Source: Paraburkholderia sprentiae WSM5005 (GTDB lineage Bacteria > Pseudomonadota > Gammaproteobacteria > Burkholderiales > Burkholderiaceae). Taken from it: a stretch of 64,000 bases of DNA. The stretch lies in contig NZ_CP017561.2 of NCBI RefSeq assembly GCF_001865575.2, forward strand, positions 3,581,993-3,645,992. The letters run 5' to 3'. Shown here piece by piece: positions 1 to 9,793 of the stretch. Below the pieces are notes generated by a model. The model saw only the letters and a list, made by a program, of their open reading frames with translations, searched no databases and was not told the origin of the DNA. Made by a program: the position numbers and the translations under genes. Each line of letters opens with the position of its first letter. Positions within the stretch are counted from its first letter, which is position 1.

Positions 1-447
1 GTAGTGGATCGTGTACGGCGTGCATTGCTCGTTGGTCAACGTATCGGCGCCGGCGCCGACGCTGATATAGATCTTGTGCTTCTCGCCCGCGACGGTGTTC
101 GTCGACAGCGCGGTCGCCGAGTTCGTGCCGCCGACCACCATGTCGACGCCGTCGCGGTCGAACCATTCGCGAGCCCGCGACGCCGCGATGTCCGCCTTGT
201 TCTGGTGATCCGCGTACAGCACCGTGATCGGCTTACCGTTGACCTTGCCGCCGAAGTCGGCGACCGCCATCCGAATCGCTTCGAGACCGCCCTGCCCGTC
301 GATATCCGCGTACAGCCCCGACATATCAGTAATGAAGCCGATCTTCACGGCATCGTCGGCCGCTTGCGCGCTGCCCAGCGTGAGCGCGGTGCCGGCGGCG
401 ACCGCGAAACAGAGTGAGGCAAGCCGCGCGAGTGGGTTCTTTTTCAT
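1..447 (-). CDS. ABC transporter substrate-binding protein (LivK/urea-type, family 6), 3' end outside window
   Basis: The first 149 codons were read on the complement. A Sec signal peptide (KKNPLAR, hydrophobic core, SAQA cleavage site) is followed by a family 6 periplasmic-binding fold with VKIGFITDMSGLYADIDGQGG near residues 32-52 and MVVGGTNSATA near 103-113. Such proteins bind amino acids, urea or related compounds in the periplasm and deliver them to an ABC permease. A GGAG ribosome site lies about 7 bases before the ATG. It follows livG and livF in the same direction with a 60-base gap, so it is probably the third gene of one operon whose permease genes lie outside the window. The substrate cannot be told. 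Confidence 0.9.
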   Translation of the reverse strand, partial: MKKNPLARLASLCFAVAAGTALTLGSAQAADDAVKIGFITDMSGLYADIDGQGGLEAIRMAVADFGGKVNGKPITVLYADHQNKADIAASRAREWFDRDGVDMVVGGTNSATALSTNTVAGEKHKIYISVGAGADTLTNEQCTPYTIHY

Positions 448-507
448 GCGTGTCTCCTGGTTCTTCGTTTGTGGTTATCAGAGGCAGTCGGGCGTGTGTG
501 TCCGCAT

Positions 508-1266
508 CTACACGCCCAGTAAATCGTGTAGCACCGGCATCTTGCCTTCGAGCTCGCTCGCCCCGAAACGCTCGACGATCATGCCGTGCTCCATCACATA
601 GAAACGATCCGCGAGCGGCGCGGCGAAACGGAAGTTCTGCTCGACCATCACGATCGTATAGCCGCGCGCCCTCAGCGTGACGATCATGCGCGCGAGCGCC
701 TGAACGATCACGGGCGCGAGCCCTTCCGAGATTTCGTCGAGCAGCAGCAGATTCGCGCCGGTACGCAGAATCCGCGCGACCGCGAGCATCTGCTGTTCGC
801 CGCCTGAGAGGCGCGTGCCCTGACTCATGCGCCGCTCACGCAGATTCGGGAACATCGCGTAGATTTCCTCGAGCGACATCATGTGCGCCTTGTCGCCGAC
901 GGGCGGCGGCAGCAGCAGATTTTCCTCGCACGACAGGCTCGAAAAAATGCCGCGCTCTTCCGGGCAATAGCCGATACCGCAATGCGCGATGCGATGCGTG
1001 GGCAGGCCGATCGTTTCGCGTCCGTCGATACGGATCGAGCCGGTACGGCGGCCCGTGAGGCCCATGATCGCGCGCAGCGTCGTGGTGCGGCCCGCGCCAT
1101 TGCGGCCGAGCAGCGTCACGACTTCGCCGCGGCCGACCGACAGATCGACGCCGTGCAGAATGTGGGATTCCCCGTACCAGGCTTGCAGTCCCGCGATTTC
1201 CAGCGCGGGTGCGCCGCTTTTCGTTTCGTTCGCTTCGAGGCCTTCGCGCTCGACCGTCGTATTCAT
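508..1266 (-). CDS. branched-chain amino acid-type ABC transporter ATP-binding protein (LivF family)
   Basis: A 252-residue ATPase of the LivF family that would energise uptake of the ligand bound by the downstream substrate-binding protein. The signature LSGGEQQML, Walker B LLLLDEISEGLAP and the H-loop region MVEQN are present. The Walker A reads GRNGAGRTTT, so the usual lysine is Arg60. The ATG overlaps the livG stop by four bases (ATGA), which implies translational coupling. I recall this arginine from other LivF-like proteins, so it may be a subgroup trait and not damage. The exact substrate is unknown. Confidence 0.9.
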   Translation of the reverse strand: MNTTVEREGLEANETKSGAPALEIAGLQAWYGESHILHGVDLSVGRGEVVTLLGRNGAGRTTTLRAIMGLTGRRTGSIRIDGRETIGLPTHRIAHCGIGYCPEERGIFSSLSCEENLLLPPPVGDKAHMMSLEEIYAMFPNLRERRMSQGTRLSGGEQQMLAVARILRTGANLLLLDEISEGLAPVIVQALARMIVTLRARGYTIVMVEQNFRFAAPLADRFYVMEHGMIVERFGASELEGKMPVLHDLLGV

Positions 1267-2042
1267 GCGTGGGCTCCGGCGAGCGCCGCGTCGGCGCTGC
1301 CCATGTAGGCTTGCATCACGAGCGGATTCTTCGACACTTCCGCGTAGCTGCCCTCGGCGAGCACTTCACCCCGTTGCAGCACGGTGATGGTGTCGGAGAT
1401 ACCGGCGATCACATTCATGTTGTGCTCGACCATCAGGATCGTGCGGCCCGCCGATACTTTTTTGATCAGCGCGGTCACGCGGTCGACGTCCTCATGACCC
1501 ATGCCTTGCGTCGGCTCGTCGAGCAGCATCAGCTCCGGTTCCATTGCGAGCGTGGTCGCGATTTCGAGCGCGCGCTTGCGGCCGTATGCAAGCTCGACCG
1601 TCAATACATCGGCGAAATCGGTCAGGCCGACCTGGGTCAGCAGATCCATTGCGCGATCGTTCAGACGCCGCAAAGTACGTTCGCTCTTCCAGAAGTGAAA
1701 CGCGGTGCCGAGCGAGCGCTGCAACCCGATTCGCACATTCTGCAATGCTGTCAGATGCGGAAACACCGCGGAAATCTGGAACGAACGAATGATGCCGCGC
1801 CGCGCGATCTGCGCGGGACGTTCGCCGGTGATATCGACGCCGTTGAAAACGATCTGGCCCGCGGTGGGCTCGAGAAATTTGGTGAGCAGGTTGAAGCAGG
1901 TGGTCTTGCCCGCTCCGTTGGGGCCGATCAGCGCATGGATCGAGCCACGGCGCACGCGCAGGTTCACCCCGTTCACGGCGACAAAGCCTTTGAACTCACG
2001 GGTGAGGCCCCGCGTTTCGAGAATCGTATCGCCGAGAATCAT
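1263..2042 (-). CDS. branched-chain amino acid-type ABC transporter ATP-binding protein (LivG family)
   Basis: A LivG-type ATPase with a normal Walker A (GPNGAGKTT), Walker B (LMLLDEPTQGMGHEDVDRV) and the LivG-typical insertion region (FQISAVFPHLTALQNVRIGLQ). Two starts are possible. I prefer the ATG at 2042 because GGAAGGGAAC, a good ribosome site, lies just before it; an ATG four codons upstream (2054) has no such site. It is the first gene of the livG-livF-binding-protein operon. The 286 bases between it and the GMC oxidoreductase gene must hold the promoter, but no clear -35/-10 pair was identified there. Confidence 0.9.
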   Translation of the reverse strand: MILGDTILETRGLTREFKGFVAVNGVNLRVRRGSIHALIGPNGAGKTTCFNLLTKFLEPTAGQIVFNGVDITGERPAQIARRGIIRSFQISAVFPHLTALQNVRIGLQRSLGTAFHFWKSERTLRRLNDRAMDLLTQVGLTDFADVLTVELAYGRKRALEIATTLAMEPELMLLDEPTQGMGHEDVDRVTALIKKVSAGRTILMVEHNMNVIAGISDTITVLQRGEVLAEGSYAEVSKNPLVMQAYMGSADAALAGAHA

Positions 2043-2328
2043 GTTCCCTTCCATACGGAGTAAGGCGAAGCATTACGATCTTTCCGCGCGAAGCTCTGCG
2101 CGACTTGTTATTTTGGCGGCACCCCTTGGCGCTCCTTGGCGTGCTGCACCATTCCGGACCGTAGTCCACGGCGTGGCACGCAGCATGGCTGCCATTGTCG
2201 CGCCAATGATGCAGCGCAATCATTGGGATTTGCACTTAGTGAAGGAGGCCCGCGCCGTGCGCGTCTAACGCGCGTTGACACGCGTCGCGTGCGCGGCGCA
2301 AAACATGAGCAATGTGGTCACGCAGATG

Positions 2329-4044
2329 TCACACAGCCGACATCGACGCGGCAACTCCCGTTTGCGCGGCCATGCTGCCGCCCACGCGCGCGCGACGATC
2401 CTCGCGGATCATGTCGCTCGCGCGCTCGGCGATCATCAACGTCGGCGAATTGGTGTTGCCCGAGGTGATGTTGGGCATCACCGATGCATCGACGACGCGC
2501 AAGCCCTCGACTCCGATTACGCGTAGCCGGTTGTCGACGACCGCGGCGGGATCGTCGGTCGTGCCCATGCGGCATGTGCCGACCGGATGGAAGATCGTCG
2601 TGCCGACCGCGCCCGCGGCCTGCTGCAATTCTTCTTCGCTCTGGTACTGCGGACCGGGCAGGATCTCCCGCGGCTGATAGCGCGCGAGCGCGGGTGCCGC
2701 GACGATGCGACGCGTGAGACGCAGCGCGTTCGCGGCAACGTGCCGGTCGTACTCAGTCGACAGATAATTCGGCGCGATCAACGGTGGCGCAGCAGCATCG
2801 GCCGACGCGATATGAATGCTGCCGCGCGACGTGGGGCGCAACTGACACACGGAAGCCGTGAACGCATTGAAGCGATGCAGCGGTTCGCCGAAGCGATCGA
2901 GCGACAAAGGCTGCACGTGATACTCGAGATCGGGTCGCGTCAACGAGCGATCGTCGGCGTCGGACTTCGCGAACGCGCCGAGTTGCGACGGCGACATCGA
3001 CATCGGTCCGCTCTGAAACAACGCGTACCGCATGCCGATCATCAGCTTGCCCCACCAGTGTGCAGACATCGTATTGAGCGTGCGCACGCCTTGCACCTGA
3101 TAGGCCATGCGCAACTGCAGATGGTCCTGCAGGTTTTCGCCGACGCCGCGCAGGTCCTGAACGATCTCGATGCCGAGATCACGCAGACGCGCACCATTGC
3201 CGACACCGGACAACTCGAGCAGTTGCGGCGAGTTGACCGCGCCTGCACAAACGATCACTTCGCAACGCGCTTTGGCGAGATAGTCAACGTCGCCGCCGCG
3301 ATATTCGACACCGGTGCAGCGGCGGCCGTCGAACACGACGCGCTGCGTGTGGGCACCGGTGATCACCGTGAGATTGCCGCGCTTCAACGCGGGCCGCAAA
3401 AAAGCCTTCGACGCGTTCCAGCGAATGCCGCGCTTCTGATTGACATCGAAGTAGCCGACACCCGTGTTGTCGCCGCGATTGAAATCGTCGGTGGAAGGAA
3501 TGCCGATTTGCTGCGCGGCTTGCGCGAACTCTTCGAGAATCTTCCATTTGAGGCGCTGCTTTTCGACCCGCCACGGTCCGCCCGCGCCGTGTGCTTCATT
3601 GGCGCCGCCGTGGTGATCTTCGCTGCGCCTGAAGACGGGCAGCACCGCGTTCCAGGACCACGTGCTGTCGTTCGTCACGCGCGCCCACTCGTCGTAGTCT
3701 TCGCGCTGCCCGCGCATATAGATCATGCCGTTGATCGACGAACTGCCGCCGAGCACGCGCCCACGCGGATACGACAGCGCGCGGCCGTTCAGACCGGGCT
3801 CGGCTTGGGTCTTGTACAGCCAGTCCGTGCGCGGATTGCCAATGCAGTAGAGGTAGCCGACCGGCACGTGAATCCAGTGATAGTCGTCCTTGCCGCCGGC
3901 TTCGAGCAGCAGCACCTGGATGTCGGGATCTTCGGTGAGCCGGTTGGCCAGCACGCAGCCCGCGGTGCCCGCGCCGACAATGATGTAGTCGAACTCGCCT
4001 TCGAGCCGCCGTGCGGCGCGAGGCGTACTGTCGGTATGGCTCAT
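2329..4044 (-). CDS. GMC family FAD-dependent oxidoreductase (choline dehydrogenase-like)
   Basis: A 571-residue flavoprotein of the glucose-methanol-choline family. The N-terminal FAD-binding motif is FDYIIVGAGTAGCVLANRLTEDP, followed by the GMC signature PRGRVLGGSSSINGMIYMRG. The C-terminal catalytic part has FHPVGTCRMG and GNTNSPTLMIAERASDMI, which carry the active-site His and Asn of the family. Members oxidise alcohols to aldehydes. The substrate is unknown. It lies 83 bases downstream of mmsA in the same direction, so an alcohol dehydrogenase/semialdehyde dehydrogenase pair is plausible, but choline is not specifically supported because no betaine aldehyde dehydrogenase or betI is adjacent. 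Confidence 0.88.
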   Translation of the reverse strand: MSHTDSTPRAARRLEGEFDYIIVGAGTAGCVLANRLTEDPDIQVLLLEAGGKDDYHWIHVPVGYLYCIGNPRTDWLYKTQAEPGLNGRALSYPRGRVLGGSSSINGMIYMRGQREDYDEWARVTNDSTWSWNAVLPVFRRSEDHHGGANEAHGAGGPWRVEKQRLKWKILEEFAQAAQQIGIPSTDDFNRGDNTGVGYFDVNQKRGIRWNASKAFLRPALKRGNLTVITGAHTQRVVFDGRRCTGVEYRGGDVDYLAKARCEVIVCAGAVNSPQLLELSGVGNGARLRDLGIEIVQDLRGVGENLQDHLQLRMAYQVQGVRTLNTMSAHWWGKLMIGMRYALFQSGPMSMSPSQLGAFAKSDADDRSLTRPDLEYHVQPLSLDRFGEPLHRFNAFTASVCQLRPTSRGSIHIASADAAAPPLIAPNYLSTEYDRHVAANALRLTRRIVAAPALARYQPREILPGPQYQSEEELQQAAGAVGTTIFHPVGTCRMGTTDDPAAVVDNRLRVIGVEGLRVVDASVMPNITSGNTNSPTLMIAERASDMIREDRRARVGGSMAAQTGVAASMSAV

Positions 4045-4127
4045 CGTTCAGTCTCCTAATCGTTCTCGCGGCGCGCTTTTATTTTTTGCTGGCGCGCGCG
4101 CCGACTTGATGTCGCAAAGCCCTCCGC

Positions 4128-5681
<1,554 letters not shown>

Positions 5682-5783
5682 CTCGTTCCTCTTTCTGTGA
5701 AGTTCTTCCGCTTTGCGCCTCGATGCCGCGCGCACCAGCGTGCTGAACGCCAAGCGTACGGCGCGGAGGGGCGACAAATCCAA

Positions 5784-5796
5784 TGAGTAATGCTCA
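5784..5796. promoter_or_regulatory. candidate LysR-type operator (T-N11-A)
   Basis: TGAGTAATGCTCA is a 4-base inverted repeat (TGAG/CTCA) with exactly the T-N11-A form of a LysR-family recognition site. It lies in the 146-base space between divergent mmsA and the LysR gene, about 30 bases before the regulator's start. Binding is inferred from form and position only. Confidence 0.5.
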
Positions 5797-5827
5797 ATTG
5801 CGCTATAAGCCGCGTTAATATCAGGAT

Positions 5828-6727
5828 ATGGATCTGACTCTGCTCAGGGCGTTCGTCACCGTCGCGCGCGAGGGCAACCTCACGCGTGCCGCGGCGCAAC
5901 TGCATCTGACCCAGCCTGCCGTCAGCCTGCAAATCAAACACTTGCAGGAGACGCTCGGCGTGATGCTGTTCACGCGGACTTCGCACGGGCTCGCGCTGAC
6001 GCGCGACGGCCAGGCGTTGCTGCCGCACGCCGAACGCGCGCTCGGCGCGGCAGCCGACGTACAACGGGCAGCGCAATCGCTGCGCCAGGAAGTGCGCGGG
6101 CGCTTGCGCATCGGCACGATTCTCGACCCGGAATTTTTGCGCCTTGGCGGTTTCCTGAAGCAGCTCGTCGAAACCTGGCCGCACATCGAAACCGCGCTTC
6201 GCCATGGCATGTCAGGATGGGTGCGCGAACAGATTCGCGCGGGCGAACTCGACGTCGGCTATTACATTGGCCTGCCGTCCGACGACGACACGCGCGACGG
6301 AGCCGCGTTCCACGCGGTCACGCTCACGCATTTCCAGTATCGCGTGCTCGCCCCGGCAGGCTGGAAAGATCGTGTGAAGGGTGCGCGCGACTGGCGCTCA
6401 CTCGCGGCATTCCCGTGGATCTGGACGCCGCCGGCGTCCGCGCACAACCGCCTGCTGTCGCGTTGTTTCGGCGAGGCGGGTGTGAAGCCGGTCAAGGTGG
6501 CGGAGGTGGATCAGGAGCCGTCGATGCTCGATCTCGTCAAGTCGGGTGTCGGTCTCACGCTTGCGCGCGACGCGACCGCGATCGCCGAGGCGCACGCGCA
6601 CGCGCTGACGATCGTCGATGGCATCACGGTGCCGACGCAGCTGAGCTTCATCACGCTCGACGAGCGTAAGGACGAGCCGGCGATCGCGGCGGCGTTGAAG
6701 CTGATCGAACAACAGTGGGCGATCTGA
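5828..6727 (+). CDS. LysR family transcriptional regulator, divergent from mmsA
   Basis: A 299-residue LysR-type regulator. The N-terminal winged helix reads [50 protein letters not shown], the canonical helix-turn-helix of the family. The remainder is the two-lobed effector-binding domain. Divergent orientation from mmsA with a T-N11-A box in between suggests that it controls mmsA and its own gene. The effector is unknown and may be a valine or beta-alanine breakdown intermediate (inference). Confidence 0.92.
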   Translation: MDLTLLRAFVTVAREGNLTRAAAQLHLTQPAVSLQIKHLQETLGVMLFTRTSHGLALTRDGQALLPHAERALGAAADVQRAAQSLRQEVRGRLRIGTILDPEFLRLGGFLKQLVETWPHIETALRHGMSGWVREQIRAGELDVGYYIGLPSDDDTRDGAAFHAVTLTHFQYRVLAPAGWKDRVKGARDWRSLAAFPWIWTPPASAHNRLLSRCFGEAGVKPVKVAEVDQEPSMLDLVKSGVGLTLARDATAIAEAHAHALTIVDGITVPTQLSFITLDERKDEPAIAAALKLIEQQWAI

Positions 6728-6896
6728 GCCGGGACGGTCCGACTCGGGCGGCGATATGAGCCGCGCTAATGCCGTTTCACTTAGCCGCCGCGCCGAAAAG
6801 GTGCGGTCACGGAGAGTTTGTTAGATTGTTGGTTTGCGCCCGCGCAGCGGCCTCGCACCGCTTTCGGTTTACTCCGCCCCAAAACAGGAGCCTGAC

Positions 6897-7433
6897 ATGG
6901 CACGCAACATCGAAATCAAAGCACGCGCCAAGCATTTCGAACAACTGCGCGAACGCGCCGCGCAACTCGCGACGGACGCGCCGCTGATCTTTCGCCAGCA
7001 GGACTTTTTCTACGACGTGCCGCGCGGCCGCCTGAAGCTGCGCCAGTTCGACGACGGCACGCCGGCCGAACTGATCTTCTACCAGCGCGACGACCGCGAC
7101 GGCCCGAAGGCGTCGTACTACACGCGCAGCCCGGTCACGAATCCCGAAGCGATGCATGCGCTGCTCGCGACCGCGCTGACGACGCGCGGCATCGTCTCGA
7201 AGGAGCGGCAGGTGTATCTGAGCGGGCGCACGCGGATTCATCTGGATCGCGTCGACGGTCTCGGCGATTTCGTCGAACTTGAAGTGGTGCTCGCGCAGGA
7301 CGACGACGAAGAAGGCGGCCACGCCGAAGCACACGCGATGTTCGAAAGCCTCGGCGTCTGCGAAGCGGATCTCGTGCCGGTCGCCTATGTCGACCTGCTG
7401 AATGCCATATACGAGCCGAAGCAGGTGGCCTAA
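6897..7433 (+). CDS. CYTH domain protein (class IV adenylate cyclase / triphosphatase-like)
   Basis: A 178-residue CYTH-superfamily protein that folds as a triphosphate tunnel. The N-terminal NIEIKA corresponds to the ExExK motif, with the first Glu replaced by Asn. Basic strands RGRLKLRQF, ELIFYQR and GRTRIHLDRVDGLGDFVELEVVL follow. Superfamily members act on ATP (cAMP synthesis), thiamine triphosphate or inorganic triphosphate; which applies here cannot be read from sequence. The start at 6897 is preceded by ACAGGAG. An in-frame ATG 63 bases upstream would add a non-homologous leader and was rejected. It appears to be a single-gene unit. Confidence 0.85.
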   Translation: MARNIEIKARAKHFEQLRERAAQLATDAPLIFRQQDFFYDVPRGRLKLRQFDDGTPAELIFYQRDDRDGPKASYYTRSPVTNPEAMHALLATALTTRGIVSKERQVYLSGRTRIHLDRVDGLGDFVELEVVLAQDDDEEGGHAEAHAMFESLGVCEADLVPVAYVDLLNAIYEPKQVA

Positions 7434-7526
7434 AAATCGCGTGCCAATCGGGCCGCGGCACGCCATGCGCGGCTTCGTTTTTCCGTCAGGCGGCAGCGCC
7501 GGCGTCAGTCTCGAACTCTCGAACCG

Positions 7527-8033
7527 TCAACCCGCCGCCGCCCCGGGCGCCAGATGCCCCAGCGGCAATGGTCCATTGCGCTTGAATGTGGTCAGCACGA
7601 TGTTCGAGCGCACGCTATCGACGCCCGGCACGCGCATCAACTTCTTCATCACGAAGGTCGACAGGTAATTCAGATCCGGCGCGACGATGCGCAGCAGATA
7701 GTCGGCATCGCCGACGACCGCATGACATTCGAGCACTTCGGGCAGCATGTCGAGCTGCTGCTGAAACTGCTCGATGATCGAATCGCCGTGATGTTTCAGC
7801 TTCAGGCTCGTGAAAGCAGTGACGCCGAGCCCAAGCTTCTCGGGCCGCAGCACGACGCGATAGCCATCCACCACCCCGACTTGTTCCAGCCGCTGCAAGC
7901 GCCGCCCGATCTGCGACGGCGACAGCGGCACCTGCTCGGCCAACTGTTGATGCGTGGCACGGCCAAAGCGCTGCAGCACGTCGAGCAGCGCGAGATCGAA
8001 GTGATCGAGTTCGAGCATGTATAGGTCACGCAT
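7527..8033 (-). CDS. Lrp/AsnC family transcriptional regulator
   Basis: A 168-residue Lrp-type regulator. The helix-turn-helix is LDVLQRFGRATHQQLAEQVPLSPSQIGRRLQRLEQVGVVDGYRVVL. The C-terminal RAM ligand-binding domain contains VLECHAVVGDADYLLRIVAPDLNYLSTFVMKKLMRVPGVDSVRSNIVL. An alternative start five codons inside (MLELDHFD, 8018) is possible. It diverges from phhB. In related genomes an Lrp regulator sits beside phenylalanine hydroxylase genes, so a role in aromatic amino acid catabolism is plausible but inferred. Confidence 0.9.
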   Translation of the reverse strand: MRDLYMLELDHFDLALLDVLQRFGRATHQQLAEQVPLSPSQIGRRLQRLEQVGVVDGYRVVLRPEKLGLGVTAFTSLKLKHHGDSIIEQFQQQLDMLPEVLECHAVVGDADYLLRIVAPDLNYLSTFVMKKLMRVPGVDSVRSNIVLTTFKRNGPLPLGHLAPGAAAG

Positions 8034-8170
8034 TAATTGGCGGATTAATGCACGATTGTTGCATATTCAGCGTTGACGTCGTTGGCGCGGACAACGAGCG
8101 GTGCGCAACCGTGAAAAAATAACGATGCGTCCGCCAGCCGGCGAACGTGTTCGACGAGCGAGGTAACACC

Positions 8171-8461
8171 ATGATTCAGAAACTGACTTCCGACGAACGC
8201 CTGCAGCAATTGGCGAAGCTGAATCGCTGGGAAAGCGTGGCGGAGCGTGACGCGATTCGCCGCACCTTCGAATTCGCCGACTTCAACGAGGCGTTCGGCT
8301 TCATGACGCGCGTCGCGATCAAGGCGCAGCAGATGGACCACCATCCGGAGTGGTTCAACGCGTATAACAAGGTCGACATCACATTGTCGACGCATGAGGC
8401 GAACGGCGTGACCGAGCGCGATATCGCGCTTGCCGCATTCATCGACAGTATTACTGTGTAA
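8171..8461 (+). CDS. phhB: pterin-4a-carbinolamine dehydratase
   Basis: A 96-residue PhhB/DCoH protein. The conserved [38 protein letters not shown] contains the His-His and distal His that dehydrate 4a-hydroxytetrahydrobiopterin, recycling the pterin cofactor of phenylalanine hydroxylase. The start at 8171 has GAGGT just upstream. The phenylalanine hydroxylase gene (phhA) usually placed directly upstream is absent: only 137 non-coding bases separate phhB from the Lrp gene, and no remnant is recognisable. PhhB may therefore serve a hydroxylase encoded elsewhere or have another role. Confidence 0.93.
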   Translation: MIQKLTSDERLQQLAKLNRWESVAERDAIRRTFEFADFNEAFGFMTRVAIKAQQMDHHPEWFNAYNKVDITLSTHEANGVTERDIALAAFIDSITV

Positions 8462-8559
8462 TACAAAACATTATTGGGCTTTTGCGCGTGTTTATACCGA
8501 ACTTGCGGCGCAATTTGGCCGCAATGAAAGGCGAATGCAGGCTATCCCTGGGTAAACCT

Positions 8560-8790
8560 TCAGTTCGACAGGCTATTATTAAGTTGAACGTAAGCTTCCC
8601 ACGCCTGCTTTGCAATCGGGTCGAAACGATCCAGTGATAGCGACTGCTGACGCTGTACAATCAGCAGCGCATACGGCTTGGAGAGCGCGCTTGCCTCCTT
8701 GCACAGAACGAGTTCGTCGCCGCTCGAAGGTGAGCGGGCGCGCCAGAAGTTGATCGCGGCTTCCAGTTCGTGAATGCTGATCTCGGACAT
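8560..8790 (-). CDS. DUF3717 family small protein
   Basis: A 76-residue protein beginning MSEISIHELEAAINFWRARSP and continuing ELVLCKEASALSKPYALLIVQRQQSLSLDRFDP. I recognise this as a small Burkholderiales family of unknown function (DUF3717). The start at 8790 gives the family length; an upstream start (8979) would add 63 unrelated residues overlapping the response-regulator gene. No signal peptide or membrane segment is visible. It diverges from the response regulator. Confidence 0.75.
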   Translation of the reverse strand: MSEISIHELEAAINFWRARSPSSGDELVLCKEASALSKPYALLIVQRQQSLSLDRFDPIAKQAWEAYVQLNNSLSN

Positions 8791-8939
8791 GACTTCGTGA
8801 TGGCTAGCAGGGCGCTTCGAATCGGCTCGACAGCTGCTTCGCGGGGCGTTAGCCGCCGCTTCACACGCGGCCTGTGCAGCAGGCGCCCCGGCGAACCGCT
8901 TGCCCAAACGCCTAAACCCATTGTACTTGAGCGAAATCC

Positions 8940-9626
8940 ATGCGACTCCTTCTGATCGAAGATGACCGCCCCATCGCACGCGGCATCCAAAGCAGTCTCG
9001 AACAAGCCGGCTTCACCGTCGACATGGTCCATGACGGCATTTTTGCCGAGCAGGCCCTCACGCAAAACCGCCACGAACTCGTGATCCTCGATCTCGGTCT
9101 GCCGGGCATCGACGGCATGACGCTGCTGTCGCGTTTCCGCCAGAGCAATCGCCACACGCCGGTGATCATCTTGACCGCGCGCGACGAACTGAACGACCGC
9201 GTACAAGGCCTGAACTCGGGCGCCGACGACTACATGCTGAAGCCGTTCGAACCGGCCGAGCTCGAAGCGCGCATTCGCGCGGTGATGCGCCGCAGCGGCC
9301 CGCATGGCGACATGCCGCGCCCTGAAGTGTCGCTGGGTGGCGTACGGTTGTCGGGCGTCGACCGCCGCATCTTCAACGACGACAAACCGCTCGAACTGTC
9401 GCCGCGTGAATTCGCGGTGCTCGAAATGCTGCTGCTGCGTCACGGCCGCGTCGTCAGCAAGGCGCAACTGCAGGATCACCTGACGCACTTCGGCGGCGAT
9501 CTCGGCGATACCGCGATCGAAGTCTACGTGCACCGCGTGCGCAAGAAACTCGAGAATTGCCGTGTCGAAATCGTCACCGTGCGTGGCTTTGGCTATCTGT
9601 TGCAGGAAATCCGCCAGGCCGCATAA
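8940..9626 (+). CDS. OmpR-family response regulator (QseB/TctD-like)
   Basis: A 228-residue two-component response regulator. The receiver domain has the acidic pair EDD at residues 7-9, phospho-acceptor Asp51 (VILDLGLPG) and Lys101 (DDYMLKPF). The C-terminal winged helix of OmpR type (LSPREFAVLEMLLLRHGRVVSKAQLQDHL, then AIEVYVHRVRKKL) follows from about residue 130. It is paired with the histidine kinase 167 bases downstream. The signal is unknown: similarity in form to QseB, PmrA and TctD does not decide among them. Confidence 0.93.
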   Translation: MRLLLIEDDRPIARGIQSSLEQAGFTVDMVHDGIFAEQALTQNRHELVILDLGLPGIDGMTLLSRFRQSNRHTPVIILTARDELNDRVQGLNSGADDYMLKPFEPAELEARIRAVMRRSGPHGDMPRPEVSLGGVRLSGVDRRIFNDDKPLELSPREFAVLEMLLLRHGRVVSKAQLQDHLTHFGGDLGDTAIEVYVHRVRKKLENCRVEIVTVRGFGYLLQEIRQAA

Positions 9627-9793
9627 TCGTCGTGAAGGCCGCGTGTCGGGTCGCGGTCTGACGGCGCCGGACCGGCGCCGCGCAGCCGCTGCGCCCGCTG
9701 CGCGTTGTGCCGGCATCCGGACTGTCTCCAGGCGCTTCGCGCCGTTGCCGCCGCCGTTGCCACCTCAGTTGCCACCTTCCCGCGCGTACGATC

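Noticed and set aside
8661..9716. 351-codon frame on the complement of the response-regulator gene
   Set aside because: Product is compositionally a shadow (RRR, AAVDARQ repeats); the opposite strand has a complete response regulator with Asp51 and Lys101.
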